64,000 bases of DNA, taken from NCBI GenBank assembly GCA_025210475.1, contig JAOARW010000046.1, positions 310,001 to 374,000 of the forward strand. The letters run 5' to 3'. Under the pieces are notes generated by a model. That model was not told where the DNA came from. It worked only from the letters and a program-made list of their open reading frames with translations, and searched no databases. The position numbers and the translations under genes were made by a program. Shown piece by piece: positions 57,453 to 64,000 of the stretch (position 1 is the stretch's first letter; every line of letters starts with the position of its first letter). Source of the DNA: Carboxylicivirga sp. (lineage in GTDB: Bacteria; Bacteroidota; Bacteroidia; Bacteroidales; Marinilabiliaceae).

Positions 57453-57518
57453 ACTCATATATGGCTGATTTGATTTATTTATTTACCAGATTGATCATAG
57501 AAAAGTTCGAGAAAGAAT

Positions 57519-58391
57519 CTATTGATCCGTCATCTGACCTTTAAACTCTGTAGGAGTATGGCCCGTATACTTTTTAAATACTCTTGAAAAATAGTAGGGC
57601 GACTCAAAGCCCGATTTAAAAGATACTTCTTTAACCGACAATTGAGAGTTGGATAAGAGATTTTTTGCCATTTGAATTTTAAGTTGCAATAAATACTGTC
57701 CGGGAGAGACGCCGGTGTATTTCTTAAATTCAGTTCTAAAAAGAGAGTAGCTAATATTTAGTTTATTAGCCAAATCTTCCATTTTAATATCTTCAGTAAC
57801 GTGAGAGCGCATATACACGCGTGAATGGTTAATTATTTTTTCTATTTCATTATTCGCAAATGCTTCATTTAATACAATATGTCTAAGTTTTCCAAGCAAG
57901 TAAATTATTTGTCCTCCAATGGCTTGTTGGTAGCCAATCTTCTCTTCTTCAGCCAGGTATAAAATGATTTTAAATGACTGGTAAAAGTTTTCGTTAAAAC
58001 CAATATAATTGACAGGCTTATCCGGGTTGAAAAAATGCATCACCTGTCGGCCAAAAGTGCCGTTAAAACCTACATAGTACTCAGTCCATCCGGTTTCCTG
58101 TAATGGTCTGTAACGGTGCCATTCATAGGGGAACAAGAGGATGGTATCACCTTCTTTGACATTGTAGGACTGTTTTTTGGTTTCAAAAATACCTGCACCC
58201 TGTGTAATATAGAGTAACTGAAACTCATCAAGAATGCGTCCATTATCCCAAAGGAAATTGTAATCATCAGGATGACCTTTGGGGGGATAGCTTTCACCTG
58301 GTTTTATATCCGCAAAACCAGATACATTAGCGAAGATTCCCCATTGAATATCATTTTCGTTTTGAGTGAGGTATTTAAAAGATTGTTTCAT
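57519..58391 (-). CDS. AraC-family transcriptional regulator
   Basis: A 290-residue cytoplasmic protein. The N-terminal half (about 1-170) is a cupin-type sensor domain (Y-E-W-H-R-Y-R-P, D-E-F-Q-L-L-Y-I-T-Q-G-A-G). The C-terminal 100 residues hold two AraC helix-turn-helix motifs (M-E-D-L-A-N-K-L-N-I-S-Y-S-L-F-R and V-K-E-V-S-F-K-S-G-F-E-S-P-Y-Y-F-S-R-V-F-K-K). It diverges from the GH78 gene at 58641 across a 249-bp gap. By position, a rhamnose- or uronate-responsive activator of the GH78/beta-helix unit is likely, but ligand and targets are not shown. Confidence 0.9.
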   Translation of the reverse strand: MKQSFKYLTQNENDIQWGIFANVSGFADIKPGESYPPKGHPDDYNFLWDNGRILDEFQLLYITQGAGIFETKKQSYNVKEGDTILLFPYEWHRYRPLQETGWTEYYVGFNGTFGRQVMHFFNPDKPVNYIGFNENFYQSFKIILYLAEEEKIGYQQAIGGQIIYLLGKLRHIVLNEAFANNEIEKIINHSRVYMRSHVTEDIKMEDLANKLNISYSLFRTEFKKYTGVSPGQYLLQLKIQMAKNLLSNSQLSVKEVSFKSGFESPYYFSRVFKKYTGHTPTEFKGQMTDQ

Positions 58392-58558
58392 AATAAACGC
58401 TGATTCTAATTACGAAAATAGCCAATTTTTTAAATATACTTTAAGTTTCAAATATGGACAATGAAAAGATTATTTGATCTTCATAAATCAATGCCGAAAA
58501 AAGCAAAAAGTGAATGGGAATTAGCAAATAATCTATGGTTCAAGATATAAATAGCAGG

Positions 58559-58566
58559 TAGTTTTG
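58559..58566 (+). promoter_or_regulatory. Possible -7 element upstream of the GH78 at 58641
   Basis: TAGTTTTG matches TAnnTTTG, 75 bp before the start codon. No clear TTG lies 20 bp upstream, so an activator such as the neighbouring AraC may be needed. A small AAGAT/ATCTT dyad lies further upstream near 58464. Confidence 0.3.
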
Positions 58567-58640
58567 TAATGAGCTATAATCAGTTCAGAATTAATTGATA
58601 CTGGCAGGTAAACAGATTCAAAAAAGTTAATATCTAAAAT

Positions 58641-61277
58641 ATGAAAGAGATTAATAAAACCTCGATTATTAAAGTATTTATAATCGCATTGTTGTCATTA
58701 AATAGCTGTGCTAAAAGCGATTCTTCAGGTTCTTTTTATAATTTACAAGTAGAGGATGTGTCGAATCCCAAGGGGGTGCAAGATCAGGATGTCAAATTCT
58801 CCTGGAAGTATAAGACAACTGGCGCACAGGCCCAGACGCATTCTGAAATTGAAATTTCGACAGATAAGCAATTTAGACACCTTGCTTATAACTCAGGCCT
58901 TGTAAAAAACAATAAGTATTTTCAAAAGGTAAGAATCAAAGGGCTGGAGAGTAATCAAAACTACTATTGGCGTGTTCGTATTAAGGATAACACTAATCAG
59001 TTAAGTTCCTGGTCAGATACCAATCAATTTCTGACGGGTATTGTAAATGAATTAGAGTGGCAAGCAAAGCTGATTGAGGGTGAAGGTATGGCAATGGTTA
59101 GAAAGGAGTTTAATCTTGACAAAGAGGTTAAAACAGCCTATGCCAACGTGTCATCAGGAGGCCTGTATGAACTGCATATAAATGGAGAAAAGGTAGGAGA
59201 TCGTGTTTTGGAACCAATTCAGACAAATACACATAAAAGATTGATATATGCTACTTATGATGTGACAGATTTAGTGCAGAATGGGGATAATGTTGTAGGT
59301 GCTTATTTGGGAGGAGGAGCATATGGCCATCTTTATAAATCTTATAGAAGGAATGTACTAATACAGGTTAACGTTACCTATGAGGATGGAAGCACACTGG
59401 TAATTGCTACTGATGAAACGTGGAAAGGTTACGATGATGGCCCAATTACATACACTGGGCTTTATGAAGGAGAAAAGTACGATGCTCGTAAAGAGGTAGA
59501 AGGCTGGCAAAAGCCAGGATTTGATGAAACAGGATGGAAAGAATTGACTGAGAAAGAAGCACCAAAACTATATTGTCAGTTGCAGCCAATCAGGGAAATC
59601 CAAGTGTTAAAAACGATTTCGAAAAAGCAGCTTAACGGTAAGGCAATATATGATCTTGGCCAGAACATAGTTGGTTACGTTGAATTTGATGTAAAGGGTA
59701 ATCCTGGTGATAAGATTAAAATAAGAACGGCCGAATTATTAAATGATGATGGAACTATTAACAACAATAGTCAACGTCAAAGATGGTATGTAGAATACAT
59801 CTTAAAGGGTGGTGATAAAGAAGTGTGGAAGCCAAAGTTTAGTAATACTGGTTTTAGATATATCGAAATAGAAACAGAAGGTCATGTCTACGTGAATAGT
59901 GTAAAAGGCATTCATATGCACTCTGATTTTGAAGTAAATGGTGAGTTTACTTGCTCTAACGAGCTAATTAATAAAATTCAAAAGGCATACCTGTGGTCGC
60001 AAACGGGTAATTCAATGGGCTTTCCAACCGATTGTCCGCATCGTGAAAGATTAGGATGGTTAGGTGATGCTTTGCAAATAGGTGTATCATCTGCTTATAA
60101 CTACGATATGCAATATTTCTGGAGAAAATGGTTTAGAGATATAAATGATGATTTACAAAGTGATGGCTCAGTGCATCAGCTAATACCTTTTCCAAACTTT
60201 GGTGATGAACAAGATCCGGTCTGGCAATCTGCAAGTATCATCATGCCGTACGAGTTATACTATTTTTATGGCGACCCTAAGTTTATTGAAGAAAGGTACT
60301 TTGGTATGACACGCATGATGGATTACTATCAGAATTTGAGCTCAAACTATTTAATACAAAAAAACCGTTGGGGAGACTGGGTACGTCCGCATGGAGATGA
60401 TTGGACAAATGGAGAGTTTTTAACTTCTGCATATTGGTACAAATGTTCAGTTCTAATGGCAGAGATGGCTGAAGTAATTAACCAACCAGACGATGCAAAA
60501 GAATATAAAGAGTTGGCTGTTAAAATAAGAAAAGCGATCAATGATAAATATTTTCATGAAACACATTATGATCGAAATACTCAAACAGCCAATGCAATTG
60601 CATTAGATTTCGGTATAGTGGAAGAGAAGAACAAAGAAGTAGTATTAACTACATTGATAAAAAATATTGAAGATAAAGATGATCACATTGCAGCAGGAGT
60701 GGTAGGGCAAATGCCTTTGGTTTGTGCCTTAAGTTCAAATGGCAGGGATGATAAAGCTTTAAAGATGGTTATGCAAAAGAGCTTTCCAAGCTTGGGTTAT
60801 ATGATCGAAAAAGGTGCGACTACCTTATGGGAGAAATATCACTATGACACTGGCACAATGGATAGCCACAATCACGTATTTTTAGGTGGTCCTCATGCCA
60901 AGTGGTTCTATGATGGTTTAGCTGGGATTAAGCCTCTAAAACCAGGCTTTAAAGAGATATTAATACAGCCCAATATTTTGCTTCCGGAAGTATCGGCTAA
61001 GTTTGATTCGCCATATGGACAAATAGCATGCGAATGGAAGCGTGAAGGACAAAAAATCAATATGACAATTGAAGTACCATTTAATACGGTTGCTGAATTA
61101 CAGGTGCCATGTAATGATTTTGATATAGAGAACTTAAAAATAAATTATCAAGGAACAGCTATTTGGATGGGTAAACAAGATCGTAGCAATGATGATTTAA
61201 ACTGTAAGGGATTAACGGAAGATAAACTGGTTTATGAGCTATTGCCCGGAAAGTACAGTTTTGAAATATATGAATAA
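58641..61277 (+). CDS. GH78 alpha-L-rhamnosidase, full-length lipoprotein
   Basis: An 878-residue lipoprotein (S-L-N-S-C-A-K, Cys about 23). It has the full classical GH78 domain set: fibronectin III-like N-terminal domain (about 40-130), a rhamnosidase N-terminal jelly roll (about 140-290), another beta-sandwich (about 300-420), the (alpha/alpha)6 barrel (about 430-770) with D-C-P-H-R-E-R-L-G-W-L-G-D (Asp464 first) and the base Glu in G-A-T-T-L-W-E-K-Y, and a C-terminal sandwich starting near H-N-H-V-F-L-G-G-P. It is transcribed away from araC and followed 61 bp later by the beta-helix gene. The GH78 tail fragment at 63459 resembles its own C-terminus. Confidence 0.95.
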   Translation: MKEINKTSIIKVFIIALLSLNSCAKSDSSGSFYNLQVEDVSNPKGVQDQDVKFSWKYKTTGAQAQTHSEIEISTDKQFRHLAYNSGLVKNNKYFQKVRIKGLESNQNYYWRVRIKDNTNQLSSWSDTNQFLTGIVNELEWQAKLIEGEGMAMVRKEFNLDKEVKTAYANVSSGGLYELHINGEKVGDRVLEPIQTNTHKRLIYATYDVTDLVQNGDNVVGAYLGGGAYGHLYKSYRRNVLIQVNVTYEDGSTLVIATDETWKGYDDGPITYTGLYEGEKYDARKEVEGWQKPGFDETGWKELTEKEAPKLYCQLQPIREIQVLKTISKKQLNGKAIYDLGQNIVGYVEFDVKGNPGDKIKIRTAELLNDDGTINNNSQRQRWYVEYILKGGDKEVWKPKFSNTGFRYIEIETEGHVYVNSVKGIHMHSDFEVNGEFTCSNELINKIQKAYLWSQTGNSMGFPTDCPHRERLGWLGDALQIGVSSAYNYDMQYFWRKWFRDINDDLQSDGSVHQLIPFPNFGDEQDPVWQSASIIMPYELYYFYGDPKFIEERYFGMTRMMDYYQNLSSNYLIQKNRWGDWVRPHGDDWTNGEFLTSAYWYKCSVLMAEMAEVINQPDDAKEYKELAVKIRKAINDKYFHETHYDRNTQTANAIALDFGIVEEKNKEVVLTTLIKNIEDKDDHIAAGVVGQMPLVCALSSNGRDDKALKMVMQKSFPSLGYMIEKGATTLWEKYHYDTGTMDSHNHVFLGGPHAKWFYDGLAGIKPLKPGFKEILIQPNILLPEVSAKFDSPYGQIACEWKREGQKINMTIEVPFNTVAELQVPCNDFDIENLKINYQGTAIWMGKQDRSNDDLNCKGLTEDKLVYELLPGKYSFEIYE

Positions 61278-61338
61278 TACAGTTGGTGTTTGATAATTAG
61301 CTGGTATAATCAGCAAACTAAAGTTAAAGTTTAGGAAA

Positions 61339-63276
61339 ATGAGAATCAAATTTACAGTTATTTATACATTTCTTTTTGCAATATGTGGATTAGCGCAAAT
61401 GAGAGTAGGGGATGCAACTGATGATCCATGGGATAAATCAGATCGTTTTTTTACGGAACATGCTGATACAGAAAATTTCCCGGTGATAAATAATTACATG
61501 CATACCGGTGCGCCATTTGGAGTAGCTGAAGTACCGACAGATTTTGATGATTATGACATAATACTAGACCCAACAAATGCCGATGGTTTAATTGCAGCTA
61601 TGAATCAGCGTCAAGAAGAAAAGGCTTTTTGGATATTTTTAAGAAATGGTACATACTTCATTGACAAGACCATTAAACTTGCTCCATATGTACGTTTTGT
61701 TGGTGAGGATGCAGATCAGGTAATTTTTGATTGTACTCCAGTTATGAGTGGTTTGGCTGTCGATCTTGTTGATGGCAATTGGGGAAAAGAAATACAAGCT
61801 GGTCTGTATAACATCACATTTACAAATACTTTTGACAAGGCTGATCCTTATAGGTACAGCAATGATTATCCAGATCATCGTGGAGCGTATATATACTTTC
61901 ATAATGATTGTTATGGATATATGATACAAAATTGTAGGTTTTTAAATGCGGGTTCGCATTCAATCACAATGTGGCGAGGAAGAGCAAGTACTATTAGAGA
62001 CTGTTACTTCGAAGGAGTACTGAATAAAGGCGATGGGGGTAGCGGATACATACAGTTGACTGGTGATCAGATTCTTTTCTACAACAACGAAGTTAAACAT
62101 ATACGACACCTCGTTTTACAACGTGAACATTGTAAGGATAACACACTTTATCGCAATTATCTTCATCAAGATGTGAATTTTCACAACGCAGATTTGGGAA
62201 ATAATTTGGTTGAACAAAATGCGATTGTTATAGCACAACAGATGCCAGGATGGAATACTATAATGGGGCCTTGGTCTTATAAGCACTCAAATCCGGGAGA
62301 CAAAAACTATGCGTATAATAACGTAGGATTGAAAATAGATGAACATGGTGTTGCACAAGATCAATATAGTGAAAGAGGGACTGTTTATCAGGTGGTGGAA
62401 CATGAGGGTAATACTCCGATAATTACGCTTAATAAATCACCTTTATATCCGACTTTTTATCCATGGAGACATAAAATAAAGCCAACAGAATTAGGCGTGT
62501 TTTATCCTTATGATGGTGATAATGTAAATGCAGATGATAAAGTAAAAGTAGTTGCAAAAACTGATGGGGACTTTAAGTCACTAGATTTATATTTTGATGG
62601 ACAAAAGGTGGCAACAGCAAATACTTTCCCTTATGCTGCATCTATTGATATGACACTTGGAGCACATACATTGCAATGGAAAGGAATCGATCATGATGAT
62701 CAGCAACATGTAGGTGAAATAATTAATGTTAAGGCTGTTGATCACGCAGTAACTTTTGCTTATCCATTACAAGGTAGTAAGCTTAAAGAAGGGTTGGAAT
62801 TTAGCCTTAGACTTAAACACATTGGTGATATTGCGCAAGTTAGATTCTATGTGGATGACGAGCTTGTTGGTACAACGTCAGCAAAGCCGTTTTTAGTTAC
62901 ATTAAGCAATACTTACCAAAGAGGAACACATACGGCAAGAGTAGAATTTTATGATGTCAGTACCTCTGAGTGGGTAGATGGTGATGAAATCACCTTTGCT
63001 ATTGATGAAGATGTGTCTGCATCAATGGGGGCTGCACCAACTGAAAATATATTAAAAGTATGGCCGACGATGGTACAAGATGACTTAAACTTTTTATGTA
63101 CAGATGATGTGAGACTAGTTAGTATCAAAGTATATAGTCTCGAAGGTACTATTGTTAAAACAATCGATGATGTGGAAGGTGATAAAATAAATATGTCAGA
63201 TTTAAAGGCAGGCGTGTATTTATTTGAATTAAAAACAGAAAGTAGAAGTTATGTGCGAAGGTTTTTAAAGAAGTAA
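61339..63276 (+). CDS. Right-handed beta-helix protein with Ig-like domains and T9SS tail, unknown activity
   Basis: A 645-residue secreted protein (signal peptide ending F-A-I-C-G-L-A-Q). Residues about 75-385 resemble a pectate-lyase-type parallel beta-helix (G-T-Y-F-I-D-K-T-I-K-L, V-R-F-V-G-E-D-A-D-Q-V, I-Q-N-C-R-F-L-N-A-G, I-R-D-C-Y-F-E-G-V). Two Ig-like domains follow (about 388-470 and 473-555). The last 75 residues are a T9SS sorting domain (L-K-V-W-P-T-M-V-Q-D-D-L, then G-V-Y-L-F-E-L). I do not recognise a characterised family. By position beside a GH78 and an AraC gene, a secreted lyase or hydrolase acting on the same polymer is the best guess. Catalytic residues cannot be named. Confidence 0.8.
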   Translation: MRIKFTVIYTFLFAICGLAQMRVGDATDDPWDKSDRFFTEHADTENFPVINNYMHTGAPFGVAEVPTDFDDYDIILDPTNADGLIAAMNQRQEEKAFWIFLRNGTYFIDKTIKLAPYVRFVGEDADQVIFDCTPVMSGLAVDLVDGNWGKEIQAGLYNITFTNTFDKADPYRYSNDYPDHRGAYIYFHNDCYGYMIQNCRFLNAGSHSITMWRGRASTIRDCYFEGVLNKGDGGSGYIQLTGDQILFYNNEVKHIRHLVLQREHCKDNTLYRNYLHQDVNFHNADLGNNLVEQNAIVIAQQMPGWNTIMGPWSYKHSNPGDKNYAYNNVGLKIDEHGVAQDQYSERGTVYQVVEHEGNTPIITLNKSPLYPTFYPWRHKIKPTELGVFYPYDGDNVNADDKVKVVAKTDGDFKSLDLYFDGQKVATANTFPYAASIDMTLGAHTLQWKGIDHDDQQHVGEIINVKAVDHAVTFAYPLQGSKLKEGLEFSLRLKHIGDIAQVRFYVDDELVGTTSAKPFLVTLSNTYQRGTHTARVEFYDVSTSEWVDGDEITFAIDEDVSASMGAAPTENILKVWPTMVQDDLNFLCTDDVRLVSIKVYSLEGTIVKTIDDVEGDKINMSDLKAGVYLFELKTESRSYVRRFLKK

Positions 63277-63299
63277 TTTTTAGTAATAGTTTTTACTTA

Positions 63300-63458
63300 G
63301 AAACTGTTTAAATTTTGTTTTTGTGAGTTATTTTGAATGAATTAAGTTCTCAGGCAAGGGAAAAATGATGCGAATAGCATCGCTATTTAAAGAATTTTGC
63401 AGCAGCATGAGGTGTTAATTCACCAAAATAAACCAAAGGATAAAACTTAAACAGTTTC
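63300..63458. mobile_element. MITE, 159 bp, with 3-bp TTA target duplication
   Basis: The ends are near-perfect inverted repeats: left GAAACTGTTTAAATTTTG, right (read inward on the other strand) GAAACTGTTTAAGTTTTA. TTA flanks both sides (63297-63299 and 63459-63461), a target duplication of the kind made by some IS5-group elements. There is no transposase frame inside; an internal GATGC/GCATC dyad is present. It is a miniature element moved by a transposase encoded elsewhere. Confidence 0.75.
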
Positions 63459-63592
63459 TTAATATTAATGATATAATTTGGTCGGGTAAAACCGAGAAGA
63501 GTGGTGATGATATAAAGTTTAAAGCAATTGAAAATGGTAAAGTTGTTTACGAATTACAACCCGGTTCCTATGTATTTGAACTGTACAAATAG
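63459..63592 (+). pseudogene. 3' fragment of a GH78 gene
   Basis: Right after the MITE, 44 codons read L-N-I-N-D-I-I-W-S-G-K and end K-V-V-Y-E-L-Q-P-G-S-Y-V-F-E-L-Y-K. This matches the C-terminus of the GH78 at 58641 (L-K-I-N ... A-I-W-M-G-K ... K-L-V-Y-E-L-L-P-G-K-Y-S-F-E-I-Y-E) at about half the positions. The rest of the gene is absent, and no start codon is available. It is a leftover of a second, divergent GH78. A terminator follows. Confidence 0.8.
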
Positions 63593-63612
63593 AAAATAGA
63601 CTGATAATTAGC

Positions 63613-63640
63613 AAAAGCCTGGATTATATCCGGGCTTTTT
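63613..63640 (+). terminator. Terminator after the GH78 fragment
   Basis: Arms AAAAGCCTGGAT and ATCCGGGCTTTT with a 3-base loop and a short T-run. It was presumably the terminator of the lost GH78 gene and now serves the beta-helix unit. Confidence 0.85.
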
Positions 63641-63807
63641 ATGCTTTATGAATGTATTTAAAATTTCTAAAGTTTGTAAAAGCATTTTCAGGAACGATGC
63701 TTAAATATTATTGTCAATGGCTAAGGAAAGTAAAACACTAAGTTCGTAAACATAGTGCTTTTGTATAATTGAATTATTGTCATTTAATTTGTTTTTAAAT
63801 ATCAGGA

Positions 63808-64000
63808 ATGGATTCGGAAGTAAAAATATTAGTAGCAATAAGTAAAGGGAGTGAGTTAGCTTTTAATGACTTATTTGATCATTATTATGATATGCTACTG
63901 TATTTTTCACTGAGGTATTTAAATGATGATGAGGAAGCTAAAGAAGTTGTTCAGGATACTTTTGTAAAACTGTGGGAGAATCGAAGTTCTTTGCCTGAAG
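63808..64000 (+). CDS. ECF sigma factor, 3' end outside window
   Basis: The first 64 codons of another FecI-type sigma factor (M-D-S-E-V-K-I-L-V-A-I-S-K-G), with region 2 visible (E-E-A-K-E-V-V-Q-D-T-F-V-K-L-W-E-N-R-S-S-L). It implies a fifth regulator-transporter quartet beyond the right edge. Confidence 0.92.
   Translation, partial: MDSEVKILVAISKGSELAFNDLFDHYYDMLLYFSLRYLNDDEEAKEVVQDTFVKLWENRSSLPE

Noticed and set aside
63300..63458. Remains of a full insertion sequence
   Set aside because: No transposase codons inside; size and ends fit a MITE better.
1..64000. CRISPR array, tRNA or rRNA genes
   Set aside because: I saw no regularly spaced repeats of CRISPR type and no tRNA or rRNA-like sequence.
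31222..64000. Recent horizontal transfer of the right half because it looks more AT-rich
   Set aside because: The impression is by eye only; a computed GC profile and codon-usage comparison would be needed before claiming it.

Overview
The window is a polysaccharide-utilisation region of a Bacteroidota chromosome. The evidence is four complete sigma factor/FecR/SusC/SusD quartets plus two partial ECF sigma genes at the window edges, type IX secretion (T9SS) C-terminal domains, TAnnTTTG-type promoters and start regions without Shine-Dalgarno sequences. Two formylglycine-type sulfatases and T9SS cargo suggest a marine or algal-polymer degrader. I cannot name genus or species from the sequence alone.

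Layout. 1-9022: quartet 1 (partial ECF sigma, FecR, SusC, SusD) and a GH3 lipoprotein. 9085-11946: three genes unrelated to glycans (nudC on the minus strand, a MarC-family membrane protein, an M14 carboxypeptidase). 12273-31055: an enzyme block with two lipoprotein sulfatases, GH78, GH2, a heparinase II/III-type protein, GH105, two more GH78 and a second GH2. 31222-52662: three sigma/FecR/SusC/SusD quartets in direct succession with no enzyme gene between them. 52749-63592: GH88, a BNR_4 beta-propeller lyase candidate with FG-GAP-like repeats and a T9SS tail, a 3' fragment of a susD gene, a minus-strand AraC regulator, a large GH78, a right-handed beta-helix protein with a T9SS tail, a 159-bp MITE and a 3' fragment of a GH78 gene. 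A further ECF sigma gene starts at 63808 and runs off the window.

How it fits together. Four GH78 rhamnosidases, GH88 and GH105 unsaturated-uronyl hydrolases, two lyase candidates, two GH2 enzymes and two sulfatases point to a sulfated polymer rich in rhamnose and uronic acid. Ulvan is the best guess; this is inference, and rhamnogalacturonan or rhamnose-capped arabinogalactan remain possible. T9SS-exported lyase-type proteins would cut outside the cell, SusC/SusD pairs would import oligosaccharides, and lipoprotein or periplasmic GH78, GH105, GH88, GH2 and sulfatases would finish the job. Each SusC carries an N-terminal STN domain, and each complete quartet has its own FecR, so import is probably wired to transcription by trans-envelope signalling.

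Most interesting signals. (1) All four FecR-SusC gaps hold a hairpin whose U-tract lies on the minus strand only, as expected of terminators for short antisense RNAs against the susC leaders. (2) Both T9SS genes are followed by a 3' fragment of a foreign gene (susD or GH78), which suggests cassette insertion, one next to a MITE. (3) A beta-helix T9SS protein of no family I recognise is a candidate new enzyme. (4) A cluster of three LacI-type 14-mers precedes one GH2. (5) GTGCA direct repeats with an exact 21-bp period lie upstream of quartets 3 and 4. (6) A GH78-GH2 module is duplicated, and both GH2 proteins end in predicted coiled coils.
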